64,000 nucleotides of DNA from Synechococcus sp. A10-1-5-1 (GCF_023115425.1 NZ_CP096032.1:248001-312000), one strand, 5' to 3'; positions 9,554-19,395 are shown, numbered from the stretch's first letter. The notes: generated by a model not told the origin, from the letters alone. Translations and numbers: made by a program.

Positions 9554-10918
9554 TTACTTGTTGGTCAGGACAGGTTCACGTTCAGACTTCACTTTGGCCT
9601 TTTGGCTGCCAACGCGAATTCCTCCCTTGATGGTGCTAACGGCAAGCATCGCATTCACTTCACCGTCTTCACGTACGGCACTTGGAACGGGCTTGTATCC
9701 CTGGGGTGCCAGGGCGTTGCCACGCAGAACAGAGCCGAGGGTGAGCAAGGTGAGCTTGAGCTGCTGCCATGGATTCATCGCCACCACTCGCTTGTAGAGG
9801 TAGCTGTCGAAGGTCAGGCGCTGCACATCTTTGTCGTCGCACATCTCGACGAAGGCTTCACGGGCAGCATCGTTCCGGTAGAAGACGTTCTGGAGGATCT
9901 CCAGGACCTTGTAGGTTGCGCCGTATTGACGATCCCACTTCTTCAGGTACTTCTTGAGATCAGCTTCTGTGGGGACGCGCTTACCGCCCTGGCTGGCTTC
10001 AACGATTTGCTCGGCACACATCCGACCGCTCTTGGCGGCGAAGTAGATGCCCTCACCGGAGCTCTTGGTGACGTAGCCAGCGGCATCGCCCACGAGGGCC
10101 ATCCGACCCACAACGCGGCGAGGCCGTGGGTGCTCAGGAATCGGGTGGGCTTCCACCTTGATCACCTCGCCATTCACCAGACGCTTTTTGGCGCGCTCGC
10201 GGATCCCTTCCTGAAGGCTCTTGATCAGGGACTGGTTTTCCTGCATGGTGCCTGTCCCAACCGCGACGTGGTCGTACTTAGGGAAGACCCAGGCATAGAA
10301 GTCGGGGGACACGTCCGTGCCTACATACATCTCAGCGAGACTTTCGTAGTACTTCATCTCCTCCGCAGGCAGCTTGATGCGCTCCTGGAAGGCGATGGCC
10401 ACGTTGTAGTCGCCGGCATCCATGGCCTTGGCCACGCGGCTGTTGGCACCGTCGGCGCCGATGATCAGATCAACCTCAAGGGTCTTGGTGTCACCTGTTG
10501 CCTCGCCCTCGCTGTAGTCGGAGTAAGTGAGGTTGTAAGGGCCTTGGCGATTGGCTCCGGTGTCGATCTTGGTGACGAGACCATTCACCAGGTGGGCACC
10601 CAGTTCGGCGGCCCGGTCACGCATGAAGGCATCCATGACCTCCCGGCGGCACATGCCGATGTACTCGTTCTCGTTATCCAAGTTGATGTCCACCTCACGA
10701 TTGGAGGGGGAGATCATCTTCATGTTGCGGACCTTGCGGTCGATGATCGACTCGGGCAGGTCGAACTCCTCAACCATGCACAGGGGAATAGCTCCGCCAC
10801 AGGGCTTCGCGTTGTCGAGCTTGCGCTCGAAGATCCAGGTCTCAATCCCTGCTTTGGCCAGAATTTCTGCAGCACAGGAACCACTCGGGCCGCCGCCCAC
10901 CACCGCGACTCGCAACAT
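9554..10918 (-). CDS. chlP: Geranylgeranyl diphosphate/geranylgeranyl-chlorophyll reductase
   Basis: ChlP reduces the geranylgeranyl group to phytyl for chlorophyll a and tocopherol, using NADPH, at the thylakoid membrane. The protein of 454 aa starts MLRVAVVGGGPSG, a Rossmann FAD-binding motif at the very N-terminus, which is why I use the ATG at 10918 and not the upstream in-frame starts. A second FAD-contact motif, VGDAAGYVTKSSGEG, lies in the middle, and the C-terminal helical part including FDSYLYKRVV is typical of the family. Base use is similar to neighbours. It is convergent with the desaturase and divergent from the VanY-type gene, with about 195 bases between. Confidence 0.95.
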   Translation of the reverse strand: MLRVAVVGGGPSGSCAAEILAKAGIETWIFERKLDNAKPCGGAIPLCMVEEFDLPESIIDRKVRNMKMISPSNREVDINLDNENEYIGMCRREVMDAFMRDRAAELGAHLVNGLVTKIDTGANRQGPYNLTYSDYSEGEATGDTKTLEVDLIIGADGANSRVAKAMDAGDYNVAIAFQERIKLPAEEMKYYESLAEMYVGTDVSPDFYAWVFPKYDHVAVGTGTMQENQSLIKSLQEGIRERAKKRLVNGEVIKVEAHPIPEHPRPRRVVGRMALVGDAAGYVTKSSGEGIYFAAKSGRMCAEQIVEASQGGKRVPTEADLKKYLKKWDRQYGATYKVLEILQNVFYRNDAAREAFVEMCDDKDVQRLTFDSYLYKRVVAMNPWQQLKLTLLTLGSVLRGNALAPQGYKPVPSAVREDGEVNAMLAVSTIKGGIRVGSQKAKVKSEREPVLTNK

Positions 10919-11113
10919 CTTGAAACCCGCTCCGCCAGAAGGATGTTGGGCTGAAGCTAACACCGCTGGATCAGCAACCGCTGGCATCTACAGCATCAGC
11001 TCGTAACATCACACAACCCCAGTTCCAACGGGAGTTTTTGCTTGCCTAGCCCCGGTCGACTGACCAGTCAGTACAGGGCAGGCTCAAGCAAGGGCGGCGC
11101 TGATCGGCCTGGC

Positions 11114-11818
11114 ATGGATGACATACCCCTCGCCAAGCGCACTGTCTCCCCCAGCCTGCAGCGCAAACGCCGGACTCCCGTCGCTTTGGCGAGTGCAGGC
11201 GGAGCACTGGTGTTGGTGGGTTCAGTTTTGTATGCGCTGAGGGCTCCGATCCTGCAAAAGCTGGCCCCTGTTCCGGTGGCCGGACTAAGCGCACGGTTGA
11301 GCTCCGATGGGCGTCTGCTCGGCCACTTCCCCTATCCCGAGGCCGGCGATGCGGAGTTGATCAGCATTGGCCCGGGCGTCGCGCTGAATGCCCAGGCAGC
11401 CGAAGCGCTTCGTGAGATGCGCCGGGCTGCCGATGCCGAGGGTGTGGACCTCAGGGTTTTGAGTGCCTTCCGCTCGATTGCTTTGCAGAAGCAGATCTTT
11501 TTTGATGTCAAATCGGAGCGCAACCAAAGCGCCCGTGAACGAGCCCGAGTCAGCGCTCCGCCGGGTTTCTCGGAGCACAGCACTGGTTATGCGGTTGATT
11601 TTGGTGATGGCCGCAGGCCAGAGACCCATCTCGCACCGAGTTTTGACAGCACCGAATCTTTTGCCTGGCTCAAGCGCAATGCCAACCGCTTTCACTTCGT
11701 TCTCTCGTTTCCTGAGGACAACCGTCAGGGCGTGAGCTACGAGCCCTGGCACTGGCGCTTTGAAGGATCGGCTGATGCTTTGAAGACCTTTGATGCCGCT
11801 GGCAAGTTTTCGGATTAA
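11114..11818 (+). CDS. D-alanyl-D-alanine carboxypeptidase, VanY/M15B family
   Basis: Family members trim the terminal D-Ala from peptidoglycan pentapeptides. The 234-aa protein has a short Arg/Lys-rich N-terminus, one membrane anchor at about residues 22-42, and a C-terminal M15 domain facing the periplasm. Zinc and catalytic motifs are visible: SAFRSIALQKQIF, SEHSTGYAVDFGD (bases about 11570-11608) and EPWHWRF (about 11741-11761). I chose the ATG at 11114; the frame is open further upstream to a TTG at 11042, but that extra peptide looks non-conserved. The U32 gene follows after 16 bases and may be cotranscribed. Confidence 0.87.
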   Translation: MDDIPLAKRTVSPSLQRKRRTPVALASAGGALVLVGSVLYALRAPILQKLAPVPVAGLSARLSSDGRLLGHFPYPEAGDAELISIGPGVALNAQAAEALREMRRAADAEGVDLRVLSAFRSIALQKQIFFDVKSERNQSARERARVSAPPGFSEHSTGYAVDFGDGRRPETHLAPSFDSTESFAWLKRNANRFHFVLSFPEDNRQGVSYEPWHWRFEGSADALKTFDAAGKFSD

Positions 11819-11834
11819 TCGATGAGGCCGATTC

Positions 11835-14354
11835 ATGCATGAGGCCGCCATGCCGGAGTTGCTGGCACCGGCCGGCTGTTGGGAGTCCCTGAAGGCTGCC
11901 GCTGCCAACGGAGCTGACGCGGTCTACTTCGGAGTCGAGACCTTCAACGCGCGTCTAAGGGCCGAGAACTTCAAGGTTGCTGATCTCCCAGAGGTGATGG
12001 ATTGGCTGCATCGCCGCGGCCTCAAAGGGTTTCTCACCTTCAACGTCCTGGTTTTTAGCGATGAGCTGACCCGTGCTGCAGAGCTGCTCTTGGCCGCTGA
12101 GTCCGCTGGGGTCGACGCCCTGATTGTTCAGGACATCGGGCTTGCTGTGCTGGCACAAGAACTCACCCCAGCACTGGCCATCCATGGTTCGACCCAGATG
12201 TCCATCACCAGCGCGGCGGGTGTGGCCATGGCCCAGGAGCTGGGTTGCCAGCGGGTGGTCCTGGCCAGGGAGTTGAGCCTCAAGGACCTTCGACGGATTC
12301 AGCAGCAGCTGGTGAAACGTCAGATGGAGATGCCCCTGGAGGTTTTTGTTCACGGCGCACTGTGCGTGGCCTACTCCGGCCAGTGCCTCACGAGTGAAGC
12401 CCTCGGTCAGCGCAGTGCCAATCGCGGCGAATGCGCCCAAGCATGCCGGTTGCCCTATGAGCTGATCGTCGATGGAGAGGAGCTGGACCTCGGCGAACAG
12501 CGTTATCTCCTTTCACCCCAAGATCTGGCTGCGTGGGAGCTCCTTCCCGATCTGGTCGATGCCGGCGTGGCCAGCCTGAAGATTGAAGGGAGGCTCAAAG
12601 ATGCCACCTATGTGGCCGCTGTCACCGACGCCTATCGCCAGGGGCTCGATCAGCTTTCTGGCGAACGTGAAGCCGTGTCGCCGGCGGATCAGCTTGAGCT
12701 CAGACGCAACCTTGAGTTGAGTTTCTCTCGAGGCCTCAGCACCGGTTGGCTCGCCGGCATTGATCACCGCCTGTTGGTCCATGGGCGTTGGAGCAAAAAA
12801 CGGGGCCCCTGGCTTGGGCGTTTGGAGCGTGTTGAAGGGGATTGGCTGCTGTTTCGGCGGAGGGTGGATTGCAAGGCCGGAGATGGGCTCGTGCTCGAGG
12901 TGCCCAATCCCGATCCCCTTCTGCCTCCCAAAGAAGTGGGGGGCCGTGTGATGGCGATTGAGTCCAGGCCCCGCGGAGGCTGTGCAGTTCGGCTGGGTCC
13001 GAAACGAGTGGATCTGAGGGACTTGCGTACTGGCAGCCCTTGTTGGTTGACCAGTGATCCACAGCGAGAAAGTCGCTTCCAACGCATGGCGGACCGCCCG
13101 CTTGAGGAGCAGCGGCAACCCCTGGTCCTGAAAGTCTCTGGCACCAGTGGAGAACCCCTCAGGCTTGAGGTCTCGACAGCCTCTGGTGTGGCAGTCGAGG
13201 GATGCATGGTTCTCAGCGAGCAGTCCCTGCAGCCCGCCCAAGGCCAGGCCTTGACCCGCCAGCGCTTGATGCAGCAACTCGGTCGCCTCGGCGGAACGCC
13301 ATGGCGCTTGGAGCGCCTGGAGCTGGAGCTTCAAGACGCTCTGTTTTTGCCAGTTGCTCAGTTGAACCAACTGCGTCGGCAGCTGGTGGACCAGCTCGCT
13401 GAACGGCGGATCGAACCCACGACGACACCCATGGCTCTGCAGGAGCAGCGGCCTGTGGCGGCGGCTTTGGCGTCGCTGATGCCTTCTGTTGGTTTGGCGC
13501 AGACGCAGGCACCGCAGCTATCGGTCCTGGTTCGGGATTTGGAGCAACTGGATGTACTCAGGGACCTCCCCGTTGATCGGGTGATCGTTGATCTCGAACA
13601 TCCAGCGCAACTGCGCGAGGCTGTGAAACGCGGTAAGGATTGCTGGCCTGGCGGGATCTGGCTAGCGGGTCAGCGGATCTGCAGGCCCGATGAGTCCTGG
13701 AGCTTGGAGCCCTTGATCAGGGCCGAGCCTGATGGCTTCTTGGTGCGCAATGCCGATCAGCTGGAGCGTCTGACGCCCCTTGCCCCTTGCCAAGGCGATT
13801 TCTCACTGAACGTCGCCAACCCGATCACAGCCCGTTGGTTGCTCGAGCGTTGGGGACTGGAGCGGCTGACCGCCAGCTATGACCTAGCCCTCGATCAACT
13901 CTTGGCCCTCGTGCGGGGATGTCCCCCCGATGCCCTGGAGCTGACCCTGCACCAGCACATGCCGCTCTTTCATATGGAGCACTGCCTGTTTTGCGCCTTT
14001 CTCTCTGACGGGCATGACCACACCGATTGCGGCCGTCCCTGTGAGCAGCATCAGGTCCTCCTGCGGGACCGCAGTGGCGCAGAACATCCCCTGCGCGCTG
14101 ACCTGGGCTGCCGGAACACTCTGTTTAATGGCCGCGCGCAGACTGCTGCCGAGGCCATTCCCCAGTTCCTCGACGCTGGCGTGCGCCACTTCAGGCTCGA
14201 ATTGCTGCAGGAGAGCCCGGCTGACACTCAGCGACGTGTCGCTCTCTACCGCCAGGCCCTCAACGGAGAGATCAGCGGCCGGATGGTTTGGCAGAGCGAA
14301 CAGTTGGAAAGTCGACTGGGGGTCACCCGCGGAACCCTCACGGAGCGTCAGTGA
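11835..14354 (+). CDS. U32 family protein with DUF3656, probable RNA hydroxylase (RlhA-like)
   Basis: U32 proteins were long called collagenase-like peptidases; E. coli relatives RlhA (YdcP) and TrhP (YegQ) are now known to be needed for prephenate-dependent hydroxylation of 23S rRNA or tRNA. The N-terminal half has the family pattern ELLAPAGCWESLKAA, the segment VHGALCVAYSGQC near residue 175 and GECAQACRLPYE near residue 200. At 839 aa it is clearly longer than E. coli RlhA (about 650 aa) and has a C-terminal part with Cys-rich HMEHCLFCAF and HTDCGRPCEQH (bases about 13972-14045). These cysteines could bind an Fe-S cluster; that is inference. ATG at 11850 is an alternative start. Substrate (rRNA or tRNA) cannot be decided. 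Confidence 0.85.
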   Translation: MHEAAMPELLAPAGCWESLKAAAANGADAVYFGVETFNARLRAENFKVADLPEVMDWLHRRGLKGFLTFNVLVFSDELTRAAELLLAAESAGVDALIVQDIGLAVLAQELTPALAIHGSTQMSITSAAGVAMAQELGCQRVVLARELSLKDLRRIQQQLVKRQMEMPLEVFVHGALCVAYSGQCLTSEALGQRSANRGECAQACRLPYELIVDGEELDLGEQRYLLSPQDLAAWELLPDLVDAGVASLKIEGRLKDATYVAAVTDAYRQGLDQLSGEREAVSPADQLELRRNLELSFSRGLSTGWLAGIDHRLLVHGRWSKKRGPWLGRLERVEGDWLLFRRRVDCKAGDGLVLEVPNPDPLLPPKEVGGRVMAIESRPRGGCAVRLGPKRVDLRDLRTGSPCWLTSDPQRESRFQRMADRPLEEQRQPLVLKVSGTSGEPLRLEVSTASGVAVEGCMVLSEQSLQPAQGQALTRQRLMQQLGRLGGTPWRLERLELELQDALFLPVAQLNQLRRQLVDQLAERRIEPTTTPMALQEQRPVAAALASLMPSVGLAQTQAPQLSVLVRDLEQLDVLRDLPVDRVIVDLEHPAQLREAVKRGKDCWPGGIWLAGQRICRPDESWSLEPLIRAEPDGFLVRNADQLERLTPLAPCQGDFSLNVANPITARWLLERWGLERLTASYDLALDQLLALVRGCPPDALELTLHQHMPLFHMEHCLFCAFLSDGHDHTDCGRPCEQHQVLLRDRSGAEHPLRADLGCRNTLFNGRAQTAAEAIPQFLDAGVRHFRLELLQESPADTQRRVALYRQALNGEISGRMVWQSEQLESRLGVTRGTLTERQ

Positions 14355-14639
14355 GAGGGGAACTTCCGGGTGTGCTGCTGGGATAGATTGCGTTAACGCA
14401 CCGAAGGGTTCTTTGGTTTTGGTGTGTGGTCGTTCGTCACGAACGTTCCAAACACATCAGCCACGCTGCAAGAGATACCGGCTCTGTTCGATCAGGTTCA
14501 TCCCTGCGACCTTGCCCATGGGTTTCAGCCACCGTTCCCACGCCAACGCCTGCTCTTGAGTTGAGCGTTGCGGCCGCTAGCTCGAGCTGCGGCGTGCTCC
14601 AGCCAGACCATCCCTGACCTCCTCCCTCGAGCCCAACCC
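14355..14639. other. 285-base leader region upstream of typA with two palindromes
   Basis: No credible gene. It holds a 12-bp perfect palindrome TGCGTTAACGCA at 14389-14400 and a 6-bp stem with 3-base loop, CGTTCGTCACGAACG, at 14431-14445. Neither is followed by a T-run, so they are not typical terminators; operator or leader-RNA roles are possible. The typA promoter presumably lies here. Confidence 0.5.
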
Positions 14640-16448
14640 ATGAGCGGCGAGCATCCCGGAACACCGATTCGCAATATCGCGATCATTGCCCACGTCGACC
14701 ACGGCAAAACCACCCTGGTGGACGCCCTGCTCGCGCAATCGGGCATCTTCCGCGACAACGAGGCCGTCCCCACCTGCGTGTTGGACTCCAACGACCTGGA
14801 GCGTGAGCGTGGGATCACGATTCTCTCGAAGAACACCGCGGTGGACTACGAGGGGATCCGCATCAACATCGTGGACACCCCTGGCCACGCCGACTTCGGC
14901 GGTGAGGTGGAGCGAGTCCTCGGCATGGTCGACGGCTGCCTTCTGATCGTTGATGCCAACGAGGGGCCGATGCCCCAGACCCGGTTTGTGCTGAAAAAGG
15001 CCTTGGAGAAGGGCCTCAGGCCGATCGTGTTCGTCAACAAGATCGACCGCGCCCGCGTTGACCCCGAGCAGGCCGTCGACAAGGTTCTCGATCTGTTCCT
15101 GGAACTCGGCGCTGACGACGACCAGTGCGACTTCCCCTACCTGTTCGGTAGTGGCATGGGCGGCTACGCCAAGCCCGACATGAAGACCGAGAGCGAGAAC
15201 ATGCGTCCGCTCTTCGACGCGATTCTGCGCCATGTTCCGCCCCCGGTCGGTGATCCCGAGAAGCCCCTGCAGCTGCAGGTAACCACCCTCGACTACAGCG
15301 ATTTCCTCGGCCGGATCATGATCGGCCGGATCCACAACGGCACCATCAAAGGCAACCAGCCCGTCGCCCTGTTGCGTGACGATGGCAGCGTCAAGCGCGG
15401 TCGCATCAGCAAGCTTTTGGGTTTCCAGGGCCTCCAGCGCGTCGAGGTCGAAGAAGCCCGCGCAGGTGACCTGGTCGCCGTCTGCGGTTTTGACGAGGTG
15501 AACATCGGCGAAACGATCGCCTGCCCCGATGAGCCCCAGGCTCTGCCCCTGATCAAGGTGGATGAGCCCACCTTGCAGATGACCTTTGTGGTCAACGACT
15601 CCCCCTTCGCCGGCAAGGAAGGCAAGTTCGTCACCAGCCGTCAGGTGCGCGATCGTCTGAACAAGGAGCTGCTGACCAACGTTGCACTGCGGGTTGAAGA
15701 CACCGATTCCCCTGACCGCTGGGCCGTCAGTGGCCGCGGTGAGCTGCACCTGGGAATCCTGATTGAGACCATGCGCCGCGAGGGCTATGAGTTCCAGGTC
15801 TCTCAGCCTCAGGTGATCTTCCGCACCATTGATGGCACCCCATCGGAGCCATACGAAACCCTGGTGCTGGATGTGCCTGAGGAGTCCGTTGGTGCCTGCA
15901 TCGAGAAGCTCGGCGTCCGCAAGGCCGAGATGCAGAACATGGAGAACACCAACGACGGCCGCACCCAGCTGGAGTTCGTGGTGCCCTCCCGTGGCCTGAT
16001 TGGTTTCCGCGGTGAGTTCATCCGCGCCACCCGTGGTGAGGGGATCATGAGCCATTCCTTCCTGGACTACCGCGCGATGCAGGGTGACTTCGACACCCGT
16101 CGCAACGGTGTTCTGATCGCCTTCGAGGAAGGCACGGCCACCTTCTATGCCCTGAAGAACGCCGAGGACCGTGGTCAGTTCTTCATCAGCCCGGGAACCA
16201 AGGTCTACAAGGGGATGATTGTTGGCGAGAACAACCGCCCCCAGGATCTTGACCTGAACGTCTGCAAGACCAAGCAGCTCACCAACATGCGCTCGGCCGG
16301 TGCGGAGGAGCTCGACACCCTCCAGGCCCCGATGCAGATGACCCTGGAGCGTGCCCTGGAGTACATCGGCCCCGACGAGATGCTCGAGGTCACTCCGGAG
16401 TCCATTCGTTTGCGCAAGCTGCCGGCGAAAAAGCCTGCGAAGCGTTGA
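14640..16448 (+). CDS. typA: Ribosome-associated GTPase TypA/BipA
   Basis: TypA is a translational GTPase related to EF-G that helps 50S assembly and stress adaptation. The 602-aa protein shows all GTPase motifs: AHVDHGKTT (G1), the ERERGITI switch region (G2), [11 protein letters not shown] (G3) and NKIDR (G4), then EF-G-like beta-barrel and C-terminal domains with [18 protein letters not shown] and [15 protein letters not shown] at 14640 places the start directly before [15 protein letters not shown], as in homologues; an in-frame start 24 codons upstream looks spurious. Codon use is strongly biased to C-ending codons, indicating high expression. DUF309 follows closely and may be cotranscribed. 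Confidence 0.97.
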   Translation: MSGEHPGTPIRNIAIIAHVDHGKTTLVDALLAQSGIFRDNEAVPTCVLDSNDLERERGITILSKNTAVDYEGIRINIVDTPGHADFGGEVERVLGMVDGCLLIVDANEGPMPQTRFVLKKALEKGLRPIVFVNKIDRARVDPEQAVDKVLDLFLELGADDDQCDFPYLFGSGMGGYAKPDMKTESENMRPLFDAILRHVPPPVGDPEKPLQLQVTTLDYSDFLGRIMIGRIHNGTIKGNQPVALLRDDGSVKRGRISKLLGFQGLQRVEVEEARAGDLVAVCGFDEVNIGETIACPDEPQALPLIKVDEPTLQMTFVVNDSPFAGKEGKFVTSRQVRDRLNKELLTNVALRVEDTDSPDRWAVSGRGELHLGILIETMRREGYEFQVSQPQVIFRTIDGTPSEPYETLVLDVPEESVGACIEKLGVRKAEMQNMENTNDGRTQLEFVVPSRGLIGFRGEFIRATRGEGIMSHSFLDYRAMQGDFDTRRNGVLIAFEEGTATFYALKNAEDRGQFFISPGTKVYKGMIVGENNRPQDLDLNVCKTKQLTNMRSAGAEELDTLQAPMQMTLERALEYIGPDEMLEVTPESIRLRKLPAKKPAKR

Positions 16449-16480
16449 CCCAGTACCTCGATCCAGAGGAAACCAGCCTG

Positions 16481-16840
16481 ATGCGCGATCCCCGTTTTGG
16501 GGAAGCCGTCAGGCTTTTTAATGCCGGCGAGTGGTACGCCTGCCACGACGGTTTTGAAGAGCTCTGGCATGAAACCCAAGGGCCGTGTCGGCGGACCCTG
16601 CAGGGCATTCTTCAGATTGCGGTGGCGCATCACCACCTTGATCGCGGCAATCAGCGCGGTGCGATGGTTCTGTTGGGCGAGGGGCTTGGGCGCCTGCAGG
16701 GGGCAGGGGCGGTGCAGTTCAACCTGGCCTTGGATCCCCTGCGCCAGGCCGCCCGCGACCGACTCTTGGCCCTGCACGAGAACCGTTCTCTCGAGTCCCT
16801 CCCCATTCCCATGCTCGCCACCGTTCGTGCTGATTCCTGA
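16481..16840 (+). CDS. DUF309 family protein
   Basis: DUF309 proteins are small helical proteins of unknown function found in cyanobacteria, chloroplast genomes and Bacilli. The diagnostic pattern HDGFEELWHE (HxxxExxWH) is present near residue 21 and LQGILQIAVAHHH near residue 45. The start is chosen at the ATG at 16481, preceded by GAGGA at a normal distance; a TTG at 16445 that overlaps the typA stop would add 12 residues. Length (119 aa) fits the family. No function is assigned. Confidence 0.85.
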   Translation: MRDPRFGEAVRLFNAGEWYACHDGFEELWHETQGPCRRTLQGILQIAVAHHHLDRGNQRGAMVLLGEGLGRLQGAGAVQFNLALDPLRQAARDRLLALHENRSLESLPIPMLATVRADS

Positions 16841-16889
16841 GGTGCTCAGCGGAGCACGGCGATACGATGGGGCTTATCGCGTTGCACGA

Positions 16890-17447
16890 GTGGGCTTGGC
16901 CGCAGATCGCAGCACTGCCCGTCTCCGGAGCAGCCTCCTGAGCATTCGCCTTCCCCTCAGCGTTGCCGCCAGCCTTGGCTTTTTAAGCCTCTGCAGCCTT
17001 CCGGCCTGGTCCCAGGCTGTGGTGCCAGCGGCTGAAGTCATCAGCGTTGAAGAGGTGGAGGAGAGCAGCGTTGAGTTAGAAGGCGCCTCCCCGATTCCCA
17101 CCAAGCCGCTTCGAATCAACACCGGTTTGGTGACCATCGAGTCCGACCAGCAGCAGGCAGATCAGCAGACCGGCGTGATCACGGCCCGCGGCAATGTTCG
17201 AATCGTCTATCCCGATGAGCGGGTGGTTGCGACTGCACGCCAGGCCCAGTACTTCAGCAACGAGGGACGGGTTGTCTTAAGCGGGGATGTGGACATTCTT
17301 CAGGACGGCGGCAATTGGTTGCGGGCTGAGCAGGTCATCTACCTGGTGGATAGTGAGCGGATGCAGGCCATCCCAGCGCGCGGACAGCAGGTCTTCAGTC
17401 GCGTCGTCCTGCAAACCATTCCTAGCTCGGGCCCTGAGACGCCATGA
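16890..17447 (+). CDS. LptA/OstA-family periplasmic protein, lipopolysaccharide transport
   Basis: LptA-type proteins form the periplasmic bridge that carries lipopolysaccharide to the outer membrane. From GTG 16890 the protein has 185 aa with a signal peptide (hydrophobic residues about 16-35, AWSQA cleavage region) and a C-terminal OstA-type beta-jellyroll: GVITARGNVRIVYPDERVVA followed by RVVLSGDVDILQDGG. The frame is also open upstream into DUF309 in another frame, which I take as chance. Its ATGA overlap with lptB, followed by an lptF-type permease, supports the transport role. lptC-like and other Lpt parts lie elsewhere (see 44682). Confidence 0.85.
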   Translation: MGLAADRSTARLRSSLLSIRLPLSVAASLGFLSLCSLPAWSQAVVPAAEVISVEEVEESSVELEGASPIPTKPLRINTGLVTIESDQQQADQQTGVITARGNVRIVYPDERVVATARQAQYFSNEGRVVLSGDVDILQDGGNWLRAEQVIYLVDSERMQAIPARGQQVFSRVVLQTIPSSGPETP

Positions 17448-18172
17448 GCCTGGTTCTTGACCGCGTCGCCCTGACGATCGGGGGGCGCCCCCTGGTCAAA
17501 GAGGTCAGCCTCAACCTCAATCCAGGTGAGGTGGTGGGTTTGCTCGGGCCAAACGGTGCAGGAAAAACCACCACCTTCAATTTGGTGACCGGATTGCTGC
17601 GTCCCGATTCAGGGGCGGTGACCATGGACGGCACCTGCGTGGCTGATTTTTCGATGCCGGAGCGCGCGCGCCTGGGCATCGGTTATCTGCCCCAGGAGGC
17701 CAGCGTCTTCCGAAGCCTGAGCGTTCAGGACAACCTGCTGCTGGCTCTTCAAGAAAGTGGGGCTTCCAAGGAGCAGCGACGGGAGCGGGTGGAGCAGTTG
17801 GTCGAGGACTTCCACCTCAAGCCGTTTCAACACCGCCTGGGCTACCAACTCTCCGGTGGTGAACGGCGACGCTGCGAAGTCGCACGGGCCCTTGCCGTGG
17901 GGCAAAGCGGTCCGCAATACCTGTTGTTGGATGAACCGTTTGCCGGCGTCGATCCTCTCGCTGTGTCCGATCTACAAACCTTGATTGCTGGTTTGCGAGA
18001 TCGAGGCATGGGCGTTCTGATCACGGACCACAACGTGCGAGAGACCCTCTCGATCACTGACCGCGCCTACATCCTTACGGAGGGAAGCATCTTGGCCAGT
18101 GGTCCCTCCCGGGAGATGGCCAATGACCCTTTGGTGCGTCGCCACTACCTCGGAGAGGACTTCCGGCTGTGA
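17444..18172 (+). CDS. lptB: LPS export ABC transporter ATP-binding protein LptB
   Basis: LptB is the cytoplasmic ATPase that powers lipopolysaccharide extraction by LptFG. The 242-aa protein has Walker A GPNGAGKTT (about residue 33), a Q-loop GYLPQEASVFR, the ABC signature LSGGERRR near residue 135 and Walker B YLLLDEPFAGVDP, followed by the H-loop ITDHNVRET. These are the standard LptB sequence features, including the short length. It overlaps the LptA-like gene and the following permease gene by 4 bases each, so the three are one operon. Confidence 0.96.
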   Translation: MSLVLDRVALTIGGRPLVKEVSLNLNPGEVVGLLGPNGAGKTTTFNLVTGLLRPDSGAVTMDGTCVADFSMPERARLGIGYLPQEASVFRSLSVQDNLLLALQESGASKEQRRERVEQLVEDFHLKPFQHRLGYQLSGGERRRCEVARALAVGQSGPQYLLLDEPFAGVDPLAVSDLQTLIAGLRDRGMGVLITDHNVRETLSITDRAYILTEGSILASGPSREMANDPLVRRHYLGEDFRL

Positions 18173-19371
18173 CGATCGCCCCGACCTGGACTGAGCCGTT
18201 GCGCCGGCAGTCCCAAAAGCTGCAGCGTCAGTGGAGATCCCTTCCTCTGTTGGATCGCTGGCTGTTTGCCGAGATGCTCGGGCCGTTGCTCTTTGGCATC
18301 GCTGCCTTTACGGCGGTTTCTTTGTCGGTCGGGGTGGTCTTTGAGCTAGTCCGCAAGGTGGCGGAAGCTGGCCTCCCGCTTTGGGCCGCTGGCAAAGTTC
18401 TTGCCCTCCGCATGCCGGGTTTCCTCGTTCTGTCGTTCCCGATGGCGACGTTGATGGCCACCTTGTTGGCCTTCAGTCGTCTCTCCGGAAGCAGCGAACT
18501 CACGGCCTTGCGCAGTATCGGCGTGAAGACCTGGCGCATGGTCGTCCCCGCCCTGGTCATGGCTGCCCTGATGACGGTGCTGACGTTCGTCTTTAACGAT
18601 GTCATCGTTCCAAGTGCGAACTATTCAGCCTCGAACGTTCTCGACAGTGCCCTTGGGCGTGCCCTCTCCGCACAGACCGGTAAAAACGTCGTCTATTCCC
18701 GCTTCGGCCGGATCACCCCCAAGGAACCCGGTGGGAATGCCGGAGAGGGTTTGACCCAGCTTTTCTATGCCAAGGAATTCAAGAATGGAGAAATGCAGGG
18801 GGTCACCCTGCTCGATTTCTCCCGTGAAGACCAACAGCAGGTCCTGACGGCCAACACCGCGGTCTGGGATGAGAACAGGGCGATGTGGGAGTTCCGGAAC
18901 GGCCGCATCCTCAATATCGACGCCGCGAACAACTTCACCACCTCGGCCAACTACACGAGCTACTACTACCCATTCACTCGGGCACCGCAGGATGTGGGAA
19001 TGCTTCCCAGTGATGCGGCCCAGATGACCGTGGCCCAGGCGCGCCGTGCCGAAGCCTTGCTGATTCAGGCGGGTGATCAAAAGGAAGCGCGCCGCCTACG
19101 GGTTCGCATCCAAGAGAAATTTGCCTTCCCCGCGATTTGCCTGGTGTTCGGTTTGATTGGCAGCAGCCTTGGGGTCAGGCCCAATTCCCGCACGAGCCGA
19201 AGCCAGGGCTTTGGCATCAGCGTCCTGTTGATCTTTGGCTACTACTTGATGTCATTCATCTTTAGCTCTCTTGGCATCAAGGGCACCCTTTATCCGTTTT
19301 TCGCAGCCTGGCTACCGGTCCTGATTGGTCTCGGTGGCGGTCTTGTTCTGCTTCGCAAGGCAAGCCGCTGA
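18169..19371 (+). CDS. LptF/LptG family permease (YjgP/YjgQ)
   Basis: This is an inner-membrane permease of the lipopolysaccharide exporter. The 400-aa protein has an N-terminal cluster of membrane segments (about residues 40-65, 80-105 and 120-150), a periplasmic beta-rich region (about residues 170-290), and three more membrane segments at the C-terminus, the typical LptF/G layout. The GTG start at 18169 overlaps the lptB stop by 4 bases. Cyanobacteria often have one LptF/G-type gene at this position, so whether it works as a homodimer or with a second permease elsewhere is unknown. Confidence 0.9.
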   Translation: MTIAPTWTEPLRRQSQKLQRQWRSLPLLDRWLFAEMLGPLLFGIAAFTAVSLSVGVVFELVRKVAEAGLPLWAAGKVLALRMPGFLVLSFPMATLMATLLAFSRLSGSSELTALRSIGVKTWRMVVPALVMAALMTVLTFVFNDVIVPSANYSASNVLDSALGRALSAQTGKNVVYSRFGRITPKEPGGNAGEGLTQLFYAKEFKNGEMQGVTLLDFSREDQQQVLTANTAVWDENRAMWEFRNGRILNIDAANNFTTSANYTSYYYPFTRAPQDVGMLPSDAAQMTVAQARRAEALLIQAGDQKEARRLRVRIQEKFAFPAICLVFGLIGSSLGVRPNSRTSRSQGFGISVLLIFGYYLMSFIFSSLGIKGTLYPFFAAWLPVLIGLGGGLVLLRKASR

Positions 19372-19395
19372 TCCTGTCGCTGGCGCGGCAGACTG

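Noticed and set aside
9602-10954. 450-codon open frame on the forward strand opposite chlP
   Set aside because: It lies wholly antisense to a clear chlP gene, and its translation has no recognised motif; long antisense frames are common in G+C-rich genes.
14577-16055. 492-codon open frame on the reverse strand opposite typA
   Set aside because: Antisense shadow of the strongly codon-biased typA; no domain pattern.
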